From assembly GCA_030068525.1 (NCBI GenBank), contig JASJOS010000004.1, forward strand, positions 310,001-374,000: 64,000 nucleotides of DNA. Reading direction: 5' to 3'. The DNA is from Xanthocytophaga flava. GTDB taxonomy: Bacteria; Bacteroidota; Bacteroidia; Cytophagales; 172606-1. This document shows, piece after piece, positions 44,273 through 53,138 of the stretch; positions within the stretch are counted from its first letter, which is position 1, and each line of letters begins with the position of its first letter. The translations under genes were made by a program, and so were the position numbers. The notes below the pieces were generated by a model. The model was given only the letters and a program-made list of their open reading frames with translations. It was not told the DNA's origin and made no database searches.

Positions 44273-44419
44273 TTACACTTTCCCAGAATGATTTTGTTTC
44301 AATAAAATTTCAGGATTTTTCGGGCAACGTCTGCAAAGCTTGCCTTTTATCTTGTATTTTTCACAACAAACTTCTTTTGGTTCACTTTTGAGTTGGTCCA
44401 GAATTTTTCTTACTAACAT
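44273..44419 (-). CDS. Small cysteine-rich protein (FhuF C-terminal-like)
   Basis: A 48-residue ORF starting at the ATG at 44419. It has the motif CC-x9-C-x2-C (VCCEKYKIKGKLCRRCP). The same four-Cys arrangement closes siderophore-iron reductase FhuF, where it holds a [2Fe-2S] cluster. No other FhuF part is present, so this may be a free-standing small iron-sulfur protein or a leftover. It sits between the amidohydrolase and AraC genes with spacers of 10 and 28 bp, as expected of an operon member. Confidence 0.6.
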   Translation of the reverse strand: MLVRKILDQLKSEPKEVCCEKYKIKGKLCRRCPKNPEILLKQNHSGKV

Positions 44420-44429
44420 GGCTTTCTAC

Positions 44430-45401
44430 TTATTTTGTACTAATTAATCTTTCCCAATTTGCGAAAGCAAACTTTTCTTTATCGACTTTGCTTAGCGGTG
44501 TTGCTTCTAAAAAATTTCTTGCTTCTCGTCCTGGTCTGTATTGATAGGGATAGTCCGAAGAAAAAAGTATGCGATCTGTACCCATAATTTCAATGGAACG
44601 TTGCAAATAATTTTGGCTAAACATTCCGCTTGGTGTTACATACAAGTTTTGGCGCACATAGTCAAGAAAAGGTTTTTGAAGCTTCGTTACTCTATTTAAT
44701 GAAGCCAACCTTTCTGTGTAGAATAAAATCACTTCACCCCAATGTCCAAGAATAATTTGAAGATTTGGAAAGCTATCAAAAACTTTCGCTAAAACTAAAC
44801 GCACAAATTGTATCCCTGCTTCGTAATGCCACCCAAGCCCAAAGGTTGAAAAAGCGAGGTCAGTCCATTCGTCAAAACCTGAATAGTAAATGTCCCGAAC
44901 TGCTTTTTGCGGAATTTGTGGGTGAATAAACAAAGGAATGCCAAGCCTTTCAGCACATTCAAACAGCTCCCAATAATCTGTATGGTCTACGTTTTTTTCT
45001 CTGGTTCTTCCGCAAAGCATTGCACCTTTCAATCCAAGATTTTTTACGGAACGTTCCAATTCTTTTGCAGCTTCTTTTGGTGCAAACATGGGCAATGCGG
45101 CAAAGCCTTGAAACCTGTCGGGTGTTTTCTTCACAATTTCTGCAATATAATCGTTGGTTTGCCTAGCAAGACCAATGCTTTCACTACCCAAATTGTGTAA
45201 ACTCGGACTTGTCAGCGAAAGCACTTGGACATCAATACCTGTTTCGTCCATAAGTTGAAGTCGTGAATTTCCAATATCTTCCAGACGATTTTCTATTTCG
45301 CCAAAGTGAAGTTTGTTTGTTGGGTCATCATCAGCAGTTTTTTTCCACGCATTTTTAACTGCACTTGTCAGAAAATGTTCTTCTATTGCTATTAGTTTCA
45401 T
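44430..45401 (-). CDS. Amidohydrolase/decarboxylase of the ACMSD-gamma-resorcylate decarboxylase type
   Basis: A 323-residue TIM-barrel metal enzyme of the amidohydrolase-2 family. It has the N-terminal E-E-H-F motif (7-10), metal ligand His160 (FIHPQ), His220 (LGHWGE) and Asp283 (SSDYPY), as in 2,3-dihydroxybenzoate or gamma-resorcylate decarboxylases and ACMSD. The reaction is either hydrolysis of an amide or non-oxidative decarboxylation of an aromatic acid; the sequence favours the latter by family. It heads a probable three-gene operon with the small Cys-rich protein and the AraC regulator. Confidence 0.9.
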   Translation of the reverse strand: MKLIAIEEHFLTSAVKNAWKKTADDDPTNKLHFGEIENRLEDIGNSRLQLMDETGIDVQVLSLTSPSLHNLGSESIGLARQTNDYIAEIVKKTPDRFQGFAALPMFAPKEAAKELERSVKNLGLKGAMLCGRTREKNVDHTDYWELFECAERLGIPLFIHPQIPQKAVRDIYYSGFDEWTDLAFSTFGLGWHYEAGIQFVRLVLAKVFDSFPNLQIILGHWGEVILFYTERLASLNRVTKLQKPFLDYVRQNLYVTPSGMFSQNYLQRSIEIMGTDRILFSSDYPYQYRPGREARNFLEATPLSKVDKEKFAFANWERLISTK

Positions 45402-45499
45402 TTTTGCTACTGTTTTTTGTCAATGCAAAAATCACCATAATCTAAAAGACAGGTGTAGCAGAATGTCAGATTGTTGTAGTCAAAAAGGTAATGTTATAG

Positions 45500-45852
45500 A
45501 TGAGTCATCCTGAATTTAGAGGAAAGAATATCATTGAGAAAGTACTAAAAATATCACAAAGAGAGCAAAGACGACTTAAATAGCGAAAGGTAGTGCAGGT
45601 GCGTTGGCAATCCTTTTCCCGCGAGGTTGGCCCATGGCCTTGCGGGCAGAAGGATCGGGAAAAGGTGCCCTTTTTTGCTTCGTTTTTTGGGCAAGCAAAA
45701 AATGAAGGAGCCGCAAGAAGAAGGATGTAAGGGACTATAAACAAATTCAGGAAAAGAGATTTCTTAAAAATCAATCAGAGCCTATACTCTTTTCAAAAGA
45801 ATAAGCTCTGATTTTGTAAAATAAACTCTCATCCAAAATTGGGATGACTCAT
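45500..45852 (-). mobile_element. MITE-like repeat family A, copy 5
   Basis: The 353-bp element is in inverse orientation. The end at 45500 reads ATGAGTCATCCTGAATT and the other end GGGATGACTCAT (to 45852), preceded by the hairpin (arms near AATCAGAGCCTA and AGCTCTGATT). The core contains GCCTTGCGGGCAG and CTTCGTTTTTTGGGCAAGC. Confidence 0.8.
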
Positions 45853-45853
45853 G

Positions 45854-46333
45854 TTACAAATACACCATATTTATTTCAATCCTTTTTTCCCTATCTAAAT
45901 TAAAAAGTGCATCCTCAAACGGAGGGGGACCAAATATTCCACCTTTTGCACCATTGGAAATCCCTACCCCTTCTGCGGGCTTGCCATACCATGTAGTATT
46001 GAATGTATGGTCATTGTTTTCATCATGATAAATGCTCACGGCATACTTTCCGCCCGGAACATTTTCAAAAATAACCGTACACGTCCCATCGTTGATTTTA
46101 CCCCTCAAATGCTTACAGGCTTTGGATACGTCTTTAGGAAAGCCGTCTGCACTACTGTAAAGATTACAATCGATTTCACCCTTTGAATTTCGAATTCCGG
46201 TAACTGAAACAGTGAGGTTGTGGTTAGTTGAAGTTCGAAATGAAAAAGTTGAAACCGAAGCCAGTAGTGCAACAATGTTCAATACTATATTCTTCATCAC
46301 GGGTGTATTCTTCATCGCTTTCAGTTTACTCAT
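45854..46333 (-). CDS. DUF2141 domain protein, exported
   Basis: A 159-residue protein from the ATG at 46333, which overlaps the TGA of the upstream gene (TGATG), so translation is probably coupled; in-frame Met codons at 46315 and 46297 are alternatives. A signal-peptide-like segment (about 14-35) precedes a DUF2141 domain of about 110 residues (LTVSVTGIRNSKGEIDCNLYSS, KYAVSIYHDENNDHTFNT, FGPPPFEDA), common in Bacteroidota and of unknown function. It is expected in the periplasm or outer membrane. The stop at 45854 immediately abuts repeat family A. Confidence 0.88.
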   Translation of the reverse strand: MSKLKAMKNTPVMKNIVLNIVALLASVSTFSFRTSTNHNLTVSVTGIRNSKGEIDCNLYSSADGFPKDVSKACKHLRGKINDGTCTVIFENVPGGKYAVSIYHDENNDHTFNTTWYGKPAEGVGISNGAKGGIFGPPPFEDALFNLDREKRIEINMVYL

Positions 46334-46797
46334 CAAACAATATGTAGGATAACGGTTATAAAAAGTGCGAAACTTAGGATCGCAGGAAAAACCCGCAATG
46401 CATGGAAACGCACCCATTTATCGCGAATGGCTTCCCAATTAGCAGGTAATGTCTCAATGGTGTATTCCCTTATCTTATTTACAATGGGTAATTCTGTTGT
46501 CAGTGTAACTATCAGCGTAATAAGAATACATATCAATGAGGCCACCATCACATAAAATCCCACAGAACTTTTCTGCGGAAAGCTGATTACAGAGAGCAAC
46601 ATGAAGACGATACACAAGGGCATCATTATCTGCATGGGTCTACCCAGATTGGCTCCGAGGATTTTTGTGATCTTGATAAATTCTTCTTTGCTAAATAGAT
46701 GCAGTGAACGATGCAACGCCAGCCATGGCCCAAAGAATACACCTGTTACCAGAAGCAACAGTAACAATGTGATAAACTGAATGAGTTGTGATTCCAT
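46333..46797 (-). CDS. DUF1772-like four-helix membrane protein
   Basis: A 154-residue protein with four predicted membrane helices (about 6-26, 52-72, 79-98 and 132-152). The loop with NWEAIRDKWVRFHALR before the last helix matches the DUF1772/anthrone oxygenase-like family, in which Arg, Trp, His and Arg residues in this loop are conserved. Exact function is unknown. The TGATG overlap with the DUF2141 gene forms a two-gene operon. It is transcribed away from the AraC gene at 46950, which probably regulates it. Confidence 0.85.
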   Translation of the reverse strand: MESQLIQFITLLLLLLVTGVFFGPWLALHRSLHLFSKEEFIKITKILGANLGRPMQIMMPLCIVFMLLSVISFPQKSSVGFYVMVASLICILITLIVTLTTELPIVNKIREYTIETLPANWEAIRDKWVRFHALRVFPAILSFALFITVILHIV

Positions 46798-46949
46798 TTT
46801 TTTATTAGCTAGATGTATGCCTGGGCAAATTTCTGCGCCTGTAGAAAGGCAGCTTGTTTCGACTAAGAGTATTTATTTACAAATCAAGATGATCATAACA
46901 GAATAAAATAGCTACATTGGGTAAATTAATAGTCGAAAGCGGTCTAAAG

Positions 46950-47912
46950 ATGATTCAGGAATTAATCCCCACGAAAGATCTCGATTTTCTGGAAGCCATT
47001 GCACTATCCATTGGAAGCAAAGTGGATGGCAACACGGTGGAACTGCCCCAACACATTGGCAACGGGTTTATCAAAGGATTTAAGATCAATCCGCATCTTT
47101 ACATGATCATTCGCCAGTATGAGCTGAAGAATGAGTGGGTATTGAAAAAAATAGTAGGCGAAGAGGATAAAGAAGTGGTAATGATCGCCTTTCACAATAT
47201 CTTCCGTACAAGAAACGAAAGGTTTGATAGAAAATCTTTGCCTTCTGTTCAGGTAACGACAGCTGGTCTCGACTATCAATTGTTTCTTCCCGCAGGAGTA
47301 AAAATGAACTCTATTGTTATTGCCGTACACATAGAGTATCTGAAAGAACTGCTGAATCCACAAAAGGAGAATGCGTTCTTTAAAACACTACTTTCTGGCT
47401 TTCAACCGATTTTATTTGAGGAAATCATTTCTGCACGTATACAGAATGTAGCTACTGAAATTATTGAAGAACAAGCCCCCAAAGAGTTGCAGCTACTCTA
47501 CGTTAAAGCCAAAGCAGAAGAACTGATCTATTTACTATTTGTTGAATTGCTAAAACGACAAAGTACATCTGTGCGATCAATGAGTGTAGCAGAATTGAAG
47601 ATAATTTATCAGGTAAGAGATAAAATTCTCTCCTTTCTCCACATACCACCCCGATTAAATGAACTCGCCAAGTTCTCGGGTATGAGCGAATCAAAATTAA
47701 AGCGGTCATTCAAACAGGTTTTCGGCACCAGTATTTACAGTTACTACCAGAATGTACGCATCCAAGAAGCTGCATATCTTTTGAAAGAACACAAACTCAC
47801 CGTTTCTGAAGTGGGGCACCAATTGGGCTTTTCAAACCTAAGTCACTTTACGAGGCTGTTTAAGGAACACCTGGGTGTGAAACCAAAGAAATACAGCCAG
47901 GAAAGTGCGTAA
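46950..47912 (+). CDS. AraC family transcriptional regulator
   Basis: A 320-residue regulator. The ATG at 46950 is preferred over a TTG at 46917. An N-terminal ~200-residue sensor region precedes an AraC double HTH at about 225-318 (LNELAKFSGMSESKLKRSFKQVFG and LTVSEVGHQLGFSNLSHFTRLFKEHLGVKPKKY). It is divergently oriented to the DUF1772/DUF2141 operon, 152 bp away, so it probably controls that pair. It resembles the regulator at 53139-54095 much more than the other AraC proteins in the window. Confidence 0.9.
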   Translation: MIQELIPTKDLDFLEAIALSIGSKVDGNTVELPQHIGNGFIKGFKINPHLYMIIRQYELKNEWVLKKIVGEEDKEVVMIAFHNIFRTRNERFDRKSLPSVQVTTAGLDYQLFLPAGVKMNSIVIAVHIEYLKELLNPQKENAFFKTLLSGFQPILFEEIISARIQNVATEIIEEQAPKELQLLYVKAKAEELIYLLFVELLKRQSTSVRSMSVAELKIIYQVRDKILSFLHIPPRLNELAKFSGMSESKLKRSFKQVFGTSIYSYYQNVRIQEAAYLLKEHKLTVSEVGHQLGFSNLSHFTRLFKEHLGVKPKKYSQESA

Positions 47913-48226
47913 AATTTCAGGGTTGGTGTAGTACAAATGAGTGTAGTACAAAAGCCAGCTCATTCTTGATGCCAATTGTGTCTTGATAATGATGTATAAG
48001 GTCTCCAAAATTCAGACAGGGATCAAATCGAAAAATCCAATAGAGTTATATTATACTTTTGTTCCTAGTTGTTTTCCCATCATACAGATTAATGATATAT
48101 CCTTTCATATTTGATAAATTCGACTTTTTCTTTTGTATCCCTCTGACTACTACTTCTTATTTCTTTCACTATCGTTTCGCTTGGGAACAATCTTAGGTAT
48201 AAGGAGAGTATGCTTCTTAGAGCATA
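47913..48226. other. Convergent spacer, no gene seen
   Basis: No gene is present. The direct repeat GTGTAGTACAAA occurs twice near 47935-47963. Confidence 0.4.
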
Positions 48227-48784
48227 TTATGCCTTTCCATATTTCTTCTCAAGTTCCTTTTCACTTTCCCAAAATTCCAGAATATCTTGAGGTACCGAAT
48301 CACTCGCTTCTATCATCAGCGTTACAACAGCCAGCGGCATTCTAAAATAATGTGCTTTTAATACTTTAGAGGGATTTGCTCCATAGGAAAGCAGTAACTT
48401 AATAATCTTTTCATTTCCATAGAATAAGGCATTATCAGCAGGATATATTCTTTTGAAAAAGAAGCTAACATCTGCTCCTTTTTCAAGCAATAGTTGTATC
48501 ATATCAATTTGTTCTCCTAAACAAGCCATATCCAACGCTGTTATTCCTGATTTGTCTATCTCATTAACTGGTGCATGATAGGAAAGTAGCAAACGTACTA
48601 ACTCCAGCGATTGTACAAAAGCAGAACGTACCAAAGGGGATGGAAGAGATTGAAATAAACTTCTTTTTCGAATTGGCTTTACACCGGAATCAAGTAGTTC
48701 TTTTACTTTATCCACTTGAAGGTTTTCAATGTATTCAAGCAGGCTCCTACCCTCTTGTTTTTCTTTTTTACTTAAAAATAACAT
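48227..48784 (-). CDS. Ankyrin-repeat protein
   Basis: A 185-residue protein from the Met at 48784 (MLFLSKKEKQEG). The frame extends to 48886, but that part overlaps a palindromic repeat (48852-48875) and looks non-coding. About four ankyrin repeats of ~33 residues span the protein, for example GITALDMACLGEQIDMIQLLLEKGADVSFF and NALFYGNEKIIKLLLSYGANP. Such solenoids bind proteins. It is in the same direction as, and 105 bp downstream of, a lipoprotein gene, so a two-gene unit is likely. Confidence 0.82.
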   Translation of the reverse strand: MLFLSKKEKQEGRSLLEYIENLQVDKVKELLDSGVKPIRKRSLFQSLPSPLVRSAFVQSLELVRLLLSYHAPVNEIDKSGITALDMACLGEQIDMIQLLLEKGADVSFFFKRIYPADNALFYGNEKIIKLLLSYGANPSKVLKAHYFRMPLAVVTLMIEASDSVPQDILEFWESEKELEKKYGKA

Positions 48785-48851
48785 AGACAATGTATTAAGA
48801 AACTTTTCGCCCACTGCTGGTATTGTCACCAATCTATACACTAGGAAACAA

Positions 48852-48875
48852 CTCGTTGGTGAGAACATCAACGAG
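48852..48875. repeat. Short palindromic repeat (CTCGTTGGTG hairpin)
   Basis: CTCGTTGGTG pairs with CATCAACGAG (one mismatch) over a 4-nt loop. It belongs to the same family as 27129-27153 and 57549-57611. Confidence 0.55.
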
Positions 48876-48889
48876 AGGAGAAACATATT

Positions 48890-49354
48890 TTACTCCGCAC
48901 TCAACTTTTCTTGAATACTTTTTGGTAAAAGCTCAAATATCTCTTTTGGAATATCCTTTACTAATAGGCTATCAGTTATGAAATCTTTTTGCTCATATCT
49001 GCTTGTTAGGGAGTCTTTCAACCAGAAATAGCCTCCTACGTCTGAACTTTCAACCCATAAGCGGTCTTTTTCATCCCAAACAAGTATCCATTCATGATAG
49101 GCACTTATATTAATTTCTTTTGGTGACCGAATTAATGTATCAGCCTCTGATTTAGTAACACAATAGTTTATAATTCCATCCTCATCATCCCAAACCTGTA
49201 TCTTCAGGTCTTTATCTTTCATAAAATATTCTCCGGGTCTTTTTATGGCATGTCCATTCCAGTTCTCTTCCCTATGCGTACAACTGCTTATGATAGCTAA
49301 TACCACCATTACAAATACAAAAGAAGTTGCACCAAATTTTAGTTTTTTTTTCAT
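48890..49354 (-). CDS. Lipoprotein, hypothetical
   Basis: A 154-residue protein. A signal peptide with hydrophobic core (about 8-23) ends at Cys25 (AIISSC), consistent with lipid attachment. The mature part is polar and strand-rich with Trp and Tyr, and no family is recognised. The stop is followed by the ankyrin gene on the same strand, and the upstream 400-bp spacer is free of other genes. Confidence 0.72.
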   Translation of the reverse strand: MKKKLKFGATSFVFVMVVLAIISSCTHREENWNGHAIKRPGEYFMKDKDLKIQVWDDEDGIINYCVTKSEADTLIRSPKEINISAYHEWILVWDEKDRLWVESSDVGGYFWLKDSLTSRYEQKDFITDSLLVKDIPKEIFELLPKSIQEKLSAE

Positions 49355-49755
49355 TTTCTTCAGATAAAGGTTTTAGAATTAGAGGTAAAATTATATAATT
49401 TTTCTCCCCTCACTGGTATTATCACAAGCGACCGTTCACCATCATTGAGTTTGGCGATGAAAATACTAAGGTAAAAATCTTTTATCGCTCGTTGATGTTA
49501 CCATCAATTCACACGCCTGTAAATTTCTAGACAAGAAGACTCTCTCTCCCATCTCCGACCAAAGCTTTTATAAACACTGGTGGTTCTGATGTAAGTGGCA
49601 TTGGGTGGAAGAAAAAGGCTGTGATTAGCTAAGAGGCCTAATAGATTAATTTTGATGAATTACTACGAGAAAGGGGCGATCCGATTAACTCGAAACGCCC
49701 CTTTCTCGTAGTAAAACTATTTCAGACAGCTGAAGCTAGCCTCAAGTAGCAGAAT
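49355..49755. other. 401-bp spacer with terminator
   Basis: No gene is supported. It contains diverged copies of the GTTGGTG palindrome family (about 49412-49425 and 49490-49508) and the long hairpin listed next. Confidence 0.4.
49660..49714 (-). terminator. Strong terminator hairpin
   Basis: A perfect 19-bp stem: TTACTACGAGAAAGGGGCG (49660-49678) pairs with CGCCCCTTTCTCGTAGTAA (49696-49714) over a 17-nt loop. It lies just downstream of the lipoprotein gene that ends at 49756. Confidence 0.8.
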
Positions 49756-50598
49756 CTATGGACAGATATAAGATAGTACCAGGGATGCTTTAAATTCAGG
49801 CTGTGGCATACCCAAAATAGAATAATTTTCTGTGTAATCAATTTGTTCCGGCAAATTATCAGCACGATATTTATATACATAATCTGTCACGCGTACGGCT
49901 AGATCGTCACCCTGCACTTGTGTCTTTCTTTTAAGCATATTAGTTGCTCGTTTTCCTGTCTGAAAATTCGGAGTAATCACAGCGAAAGTTTCAGCACTAT
50001 CAAGCTTGTCTGTATAATATTCGTAGGTTTCGACTACTGTAGGATTTGGAACACTATTTTCATTGGTAACGATGTTCACAATTTCCGCTTTCACTGTATT
50101 ACCATTCTGAATAGTGAAGGTAGTAACATATTGAGTAGTCACTGTCATATCCTGAGACGGATAATATTGCACATTTTTTTGGGTCATTTTTACCAGATAA
50201 TCCTCAGCATTACGCACATACCAGATTGTATCGTATGAGGTTACTCCAGTGGTATCAAAACGTGAATACGCCTTATTGATATACCCTTTGCTATCTAACT
50301 CAAGTTTAAAATTTGTAGTCCGCTTGGCTTGTCTGACGGTCTGTGTACCTGTATTTCCCGAAAATGAAAATTCGTAAATACCATCAGCACTACCACCTAC
50401 GCTCAATACTATTTTTTTAATTGTACCATCAGGTTGATAATCGTACGTACGAATAGTCTTCCCATTATAGGAAATAGCATTCACCATACATTTTGTCAAC
50501 TTTTGCGGAACAGGATCATTATTATCAGAATTACAGGCAACTAAAGTCATTACCAAAAAAAGCACACCAAAAATACCTTTTGTAAAACAAGCTCTCAT
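49756..50598 (-). CDS. Lipoprotein with DUF4595-like beta-rich domain
   Basis: A 280-residue protein. A lipoprotein signal peptide ends at Cys22 (LVACNSD), followed by a Pro/Asn-rich linker. The mature part is a run of alternating strands (TVVETYEYYTDKLDSAE, RVTDYVYKYRADNLPEQIDY) that resembles YD-repeat-like or DUF4595 lipoproteins of Bacteroidota. No catalytic residues are recognised. It is probably at the outer membrane surface. It is monocistronic, ended by the strong hairpin at 49660-49714. Confidence 0.75.
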   Translation of the reverse strand: MRACFTKGIFGVLFLVMTLVACNSDNNDPVPQKLTKCMVNAISYNGKTIRTYDYQPDGTIKKIVLSVGGSADGIYEFSFSGNTGTQTVRQAKRTTNFKLELDSKGYINKAYSRFDTTGVTSYDTIWYVRNAEDYLVKMTQKNVQYYPSQDMTVTTQYVTTFTIQNGNTVKAEIVNIVTNENSVPNPTVVETYEYYTDKLDSAETFAVITPNFQTGKRATNMLKRKTQVQGDDLAVRVTDYVYKYRADNLPEQIDYTENYSILGMPQPEFKASLVLSYICP

Positions 50599-50946
50599 AA
50601 ATTAGGATTTAGTAACATTTATTTTTTTGTAAATATATAACAACTTATTTTTTTGCATAAATTTAATTACATAACTGCTACGTTTAAGATGTAAGATTAT
50701 TGTATATTACCTACTATACCAATAACCAATTTTCCCTCTCTAAAACGATAAGATCTTAATTGATAATGAAGGTTTGCTCCATAGTCAGTTTTATTACGGA
50801 CGGTAAGAAACAGCTCGTTGGTAAGAATAAAGACTAAGGAATAAGAGAAAATTACGACTAGAAATTTTAGACTATTTTGTTAATGTGTTCAATCTAAAAA
50901 ACAATTTGGATATAAAAATCAATGTCCTGTCTCCACCTTCAATTCC
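50599..50946. other. 348-bp spacer, nothing recognised
   Basis: A+T-rich, and contains only a degenerate copy of the GTTGGTA palindrome family near 50813. No gene is present. Confidence 0.4.
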
Positions 50947-51432
50947 TCATAAGAGTTGTTTCACCCGTTTTTCTTTGTATTTATCAAATTCAATAAAACT
51001 GAATACCGAATCCAATAGAGTAAAAGAAAGTGGGTGATATTCTTTATATTTAAGTGCTTGTACGTCTTTACACTTAAGAAAAAAAATGTATTCTTTTCCT
51101 TCCTTCAAGGTAACCTGTTCATAATCATCCTGCTTTTCTGTTGTATCCTGTACATTGTAAAAAGTTGTTATATCAATACCAATAGTATCGAGCGAGATTT
51201 TGTTCTTATATTGATTCAATATCAGAAGATCTGCCCTGTAGGAATAGGTGCCAAGTTGCCAGGAACCTGTATATCTTACATCAATTACCTTTGCCTGTAT
51301 GATTAAATCTGCTCTTTGACAGGCATATTCTAGTATAGGAGATTGAGCTACTAATGTTTGTGATACTCCTCCAGACAATAAGAACAAAAAGAGAGATACT
51401 TTCTTGAGTATTTGATATCTAGATGGCATCAT
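50947..51432 (-). CDS. Exported hypothetical protein
   Basis: A 161-residue protein with a signal peptide (about 10-30, FLLSGGVSQTLVAQ). The mature part begins with YACQRADLIIQAKVIDV, a pattern seen in exported proteins predicted to form a small OB- or immunoglobulin-like beta fold, followed by acidic residues and ending in a Lys-rich helix. No family is recognised. It is monocistronic. Confidence 0.6.
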   Translation of the reverse strand: MMPSRYQILKKVSLFLFLLSGGVSQTLVAQSPILEYACQRADLIIQAKVIDVRYTGSWQLGTYSYRADLLILNQYKNKISLDTIGIDITTFYNVQDTTEKQDDYEQVTLKEGKEYIFFLKCKDVQALKYKEYHPLSFTLLDSVFSFIEFDKYKEKRVKQLL

Positions 51433-51616
51433 GACAGATATAAGTTAAATCGCATTAGTAGAGAAGGTAATTGTTGTAGTAGACTATCTTTCTTCTGTCG
51501 ATGGCTTTGCTTTCTTACCCATCCCCTTTTGCCACCATGCAGTTATGGTGATACTTCTGTAGCAGGACAAAAATCAGAAATACTCCACCCGAATTAGTAC
51601 CAATAATCTTATGGTA

Positions 51617-51976
51617 TCAATTCAACAAATTTGTTGGATACGGATAATTGGGTAATCTGTCTACTCTATCTTTAATATCCTCCCATTTTAAAGATGCCCA
51701 GGCAGGTATAAATCCATTGCCAAAATCACCTCCTAATTGCACGAGTGCATACAAAGCTACACCCAACAGATAACTTATAGTATAATATCCGAATACAGTA
51801 AGTGATACAGTATCTCCTTGATATGTGTATATAAAGTTATCACTTGGATAGTGAGGATTTATTATCTCATATTCATCATAAATTACCTCTATCCCAGTAA
51901 TTTCATTGATTTTCGCAATAAACTCTTCTACAGACGGAGGTATATCGGTAAATTTAATGTCTCTATGACATACCAT
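51617..51976 (-). CDS. Hypothetical protein
   Basis: A 119-residue protein with one hydrophobic stretch at about 61-84 (VSLTVFGYYTISYLLGVALYALVQL), which could be a single membrane helix or a hydrophobic core. It is acidic and Tyr-rich. No family is recognised. It is transcribed divergently from the 171-residue hypothetical at 52047 with a 70-bp spacer. Confidence 0.6.
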   Translation of the reverse strand: MVCHRDIKFTDIPPSVEEFIAKINEITGIEVIYDEYEIINPHYPSDNFIYTYQGDTVSLTVFGYYTISYLLGVALYALVQLGGDFGNGFIPAWASLKWEDIKDRVDRLPNYPYPTNLLN

Positions 51977-52046
51977 ATCGTAACAGGGTTATAGTAAAAT
52001 AAAACAATGTTTAAGTTTATTTAATTTTGTAGTATAAAGTATAATC

Positions 52047-52562
52047 ATGACTATAAACAAGCTTTTAAAGGATACTATAAATGATCCTAATATTATTGTT
52101 AGTACGACTTTAATCATGCACACGATTACTTTCAATTTCCAGAATGGCATTACAAAAACTTTTCCACTTGACCCAAAAAATGCTATAGATTCTCTGCTAT
52201 TAAAGAGTAACCAAACTAATGTTCCTATTAATTTAGCTGTTGAATATTTAAAAAGCATCATAGAGAAACTAGACTATATTCGATTGGTTAAAGCCATTAG
52301 AGGTAAAATAGACAGAGTTAATTATATAACTGATAGTGTCCCTTATCCCATATTGGAAATTGTATATTCACTGAAAGCTTTTAACAAAGTAAATTACTAT
52401 TATAGAAATACAGTATTTACACAAAATGCTCTTTTTCATCTAACCTATAATGAAAAATGGCTAATAGATATTGCTGCGGTCAGACCACTTGTAAAAAAAG
52501 ATGGTGAGGATTTTATAAACAGGCTGCTTGAAAATTTGTACATAGATACTCTTCATCTCTGA
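52047..52562 (+). CDS. Hypothetical protein
   Basis: A 171-residue soluble, Asn- and Ile-rich protein with no signal peptide or recognisable motif. It is divergently oriented to the 119-residue hypothetical 70 bp away. It has low G+C, unlike the metabolic genes on either side. Confidence 0.6.
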   Translation: MTINKLLKDTINDPNIIVSTTLIMHTITFNFQNGITKTFPLDPKNAIDSLLLKSNQTNVPINLAVEYLKSIIEKLDYIRLVKAIRGKIDRVNYITDSVPYPILEIVYSLKAFNKVNYYYRNTVFTQNALFHLTYNEKWLIDIAAVRPLVKKDGEDFINRLLENLYIDTLHL

Positions 52563-53138
52563 AAAAGGACTTTACCACAAATCTAATCCTGTATTTGAGG
52601 TATTTTATTGAGGTGGCCTACTTTAGTGAGACAAGACTGAGACACCACTAGTAATTTTTTACTCTTTATCTAGTATATACTCTAAGGCTACAGGACTATA
52701 TGGATACATATACCTCTTGTCATTCTTCAGATACTTTAAGTGCTAAAATCTCAATTACATTATCAGTATCCATCCGAACTATAATATGTATGGAAGATAA
52801 GCCACCATATATAAGCCATTGATATTTCTGTTTTCGGGCTAGCTTTTTAATGTTTCAGGCTATTGTACTGAGGTACTCCCTAATGTTAGGACCAACAAGT
52901 GGTATTTCTTAGTTGAAAACCGATTCTTTCTTAATTGAATAAATTCGTGAAGCGGGTAGGCTTCGATCCATACCTTGATGGTATCTCTGATAATTTATCT
53001 TTCGGGTATTGCCCCGTCAAAGAAAAGCTCACCTGCCTGATTGATTTTCGAAAGTATCTACTCAAACAATTTCCTAAAAAATCTACTATTTTTAAAATTG
53101 TCCGGTAGTCAACAAATAAGGTACCTATAACAGGGATT
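52563..53138. other. 576-bp intergenic region, nothing convincing
   Basis: No gene is supported. The minus strand around 52930-53050 contains short coding-like pieces in shifting frames that could be a decayed gene, but no family can be named. Confidence 0.35.
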
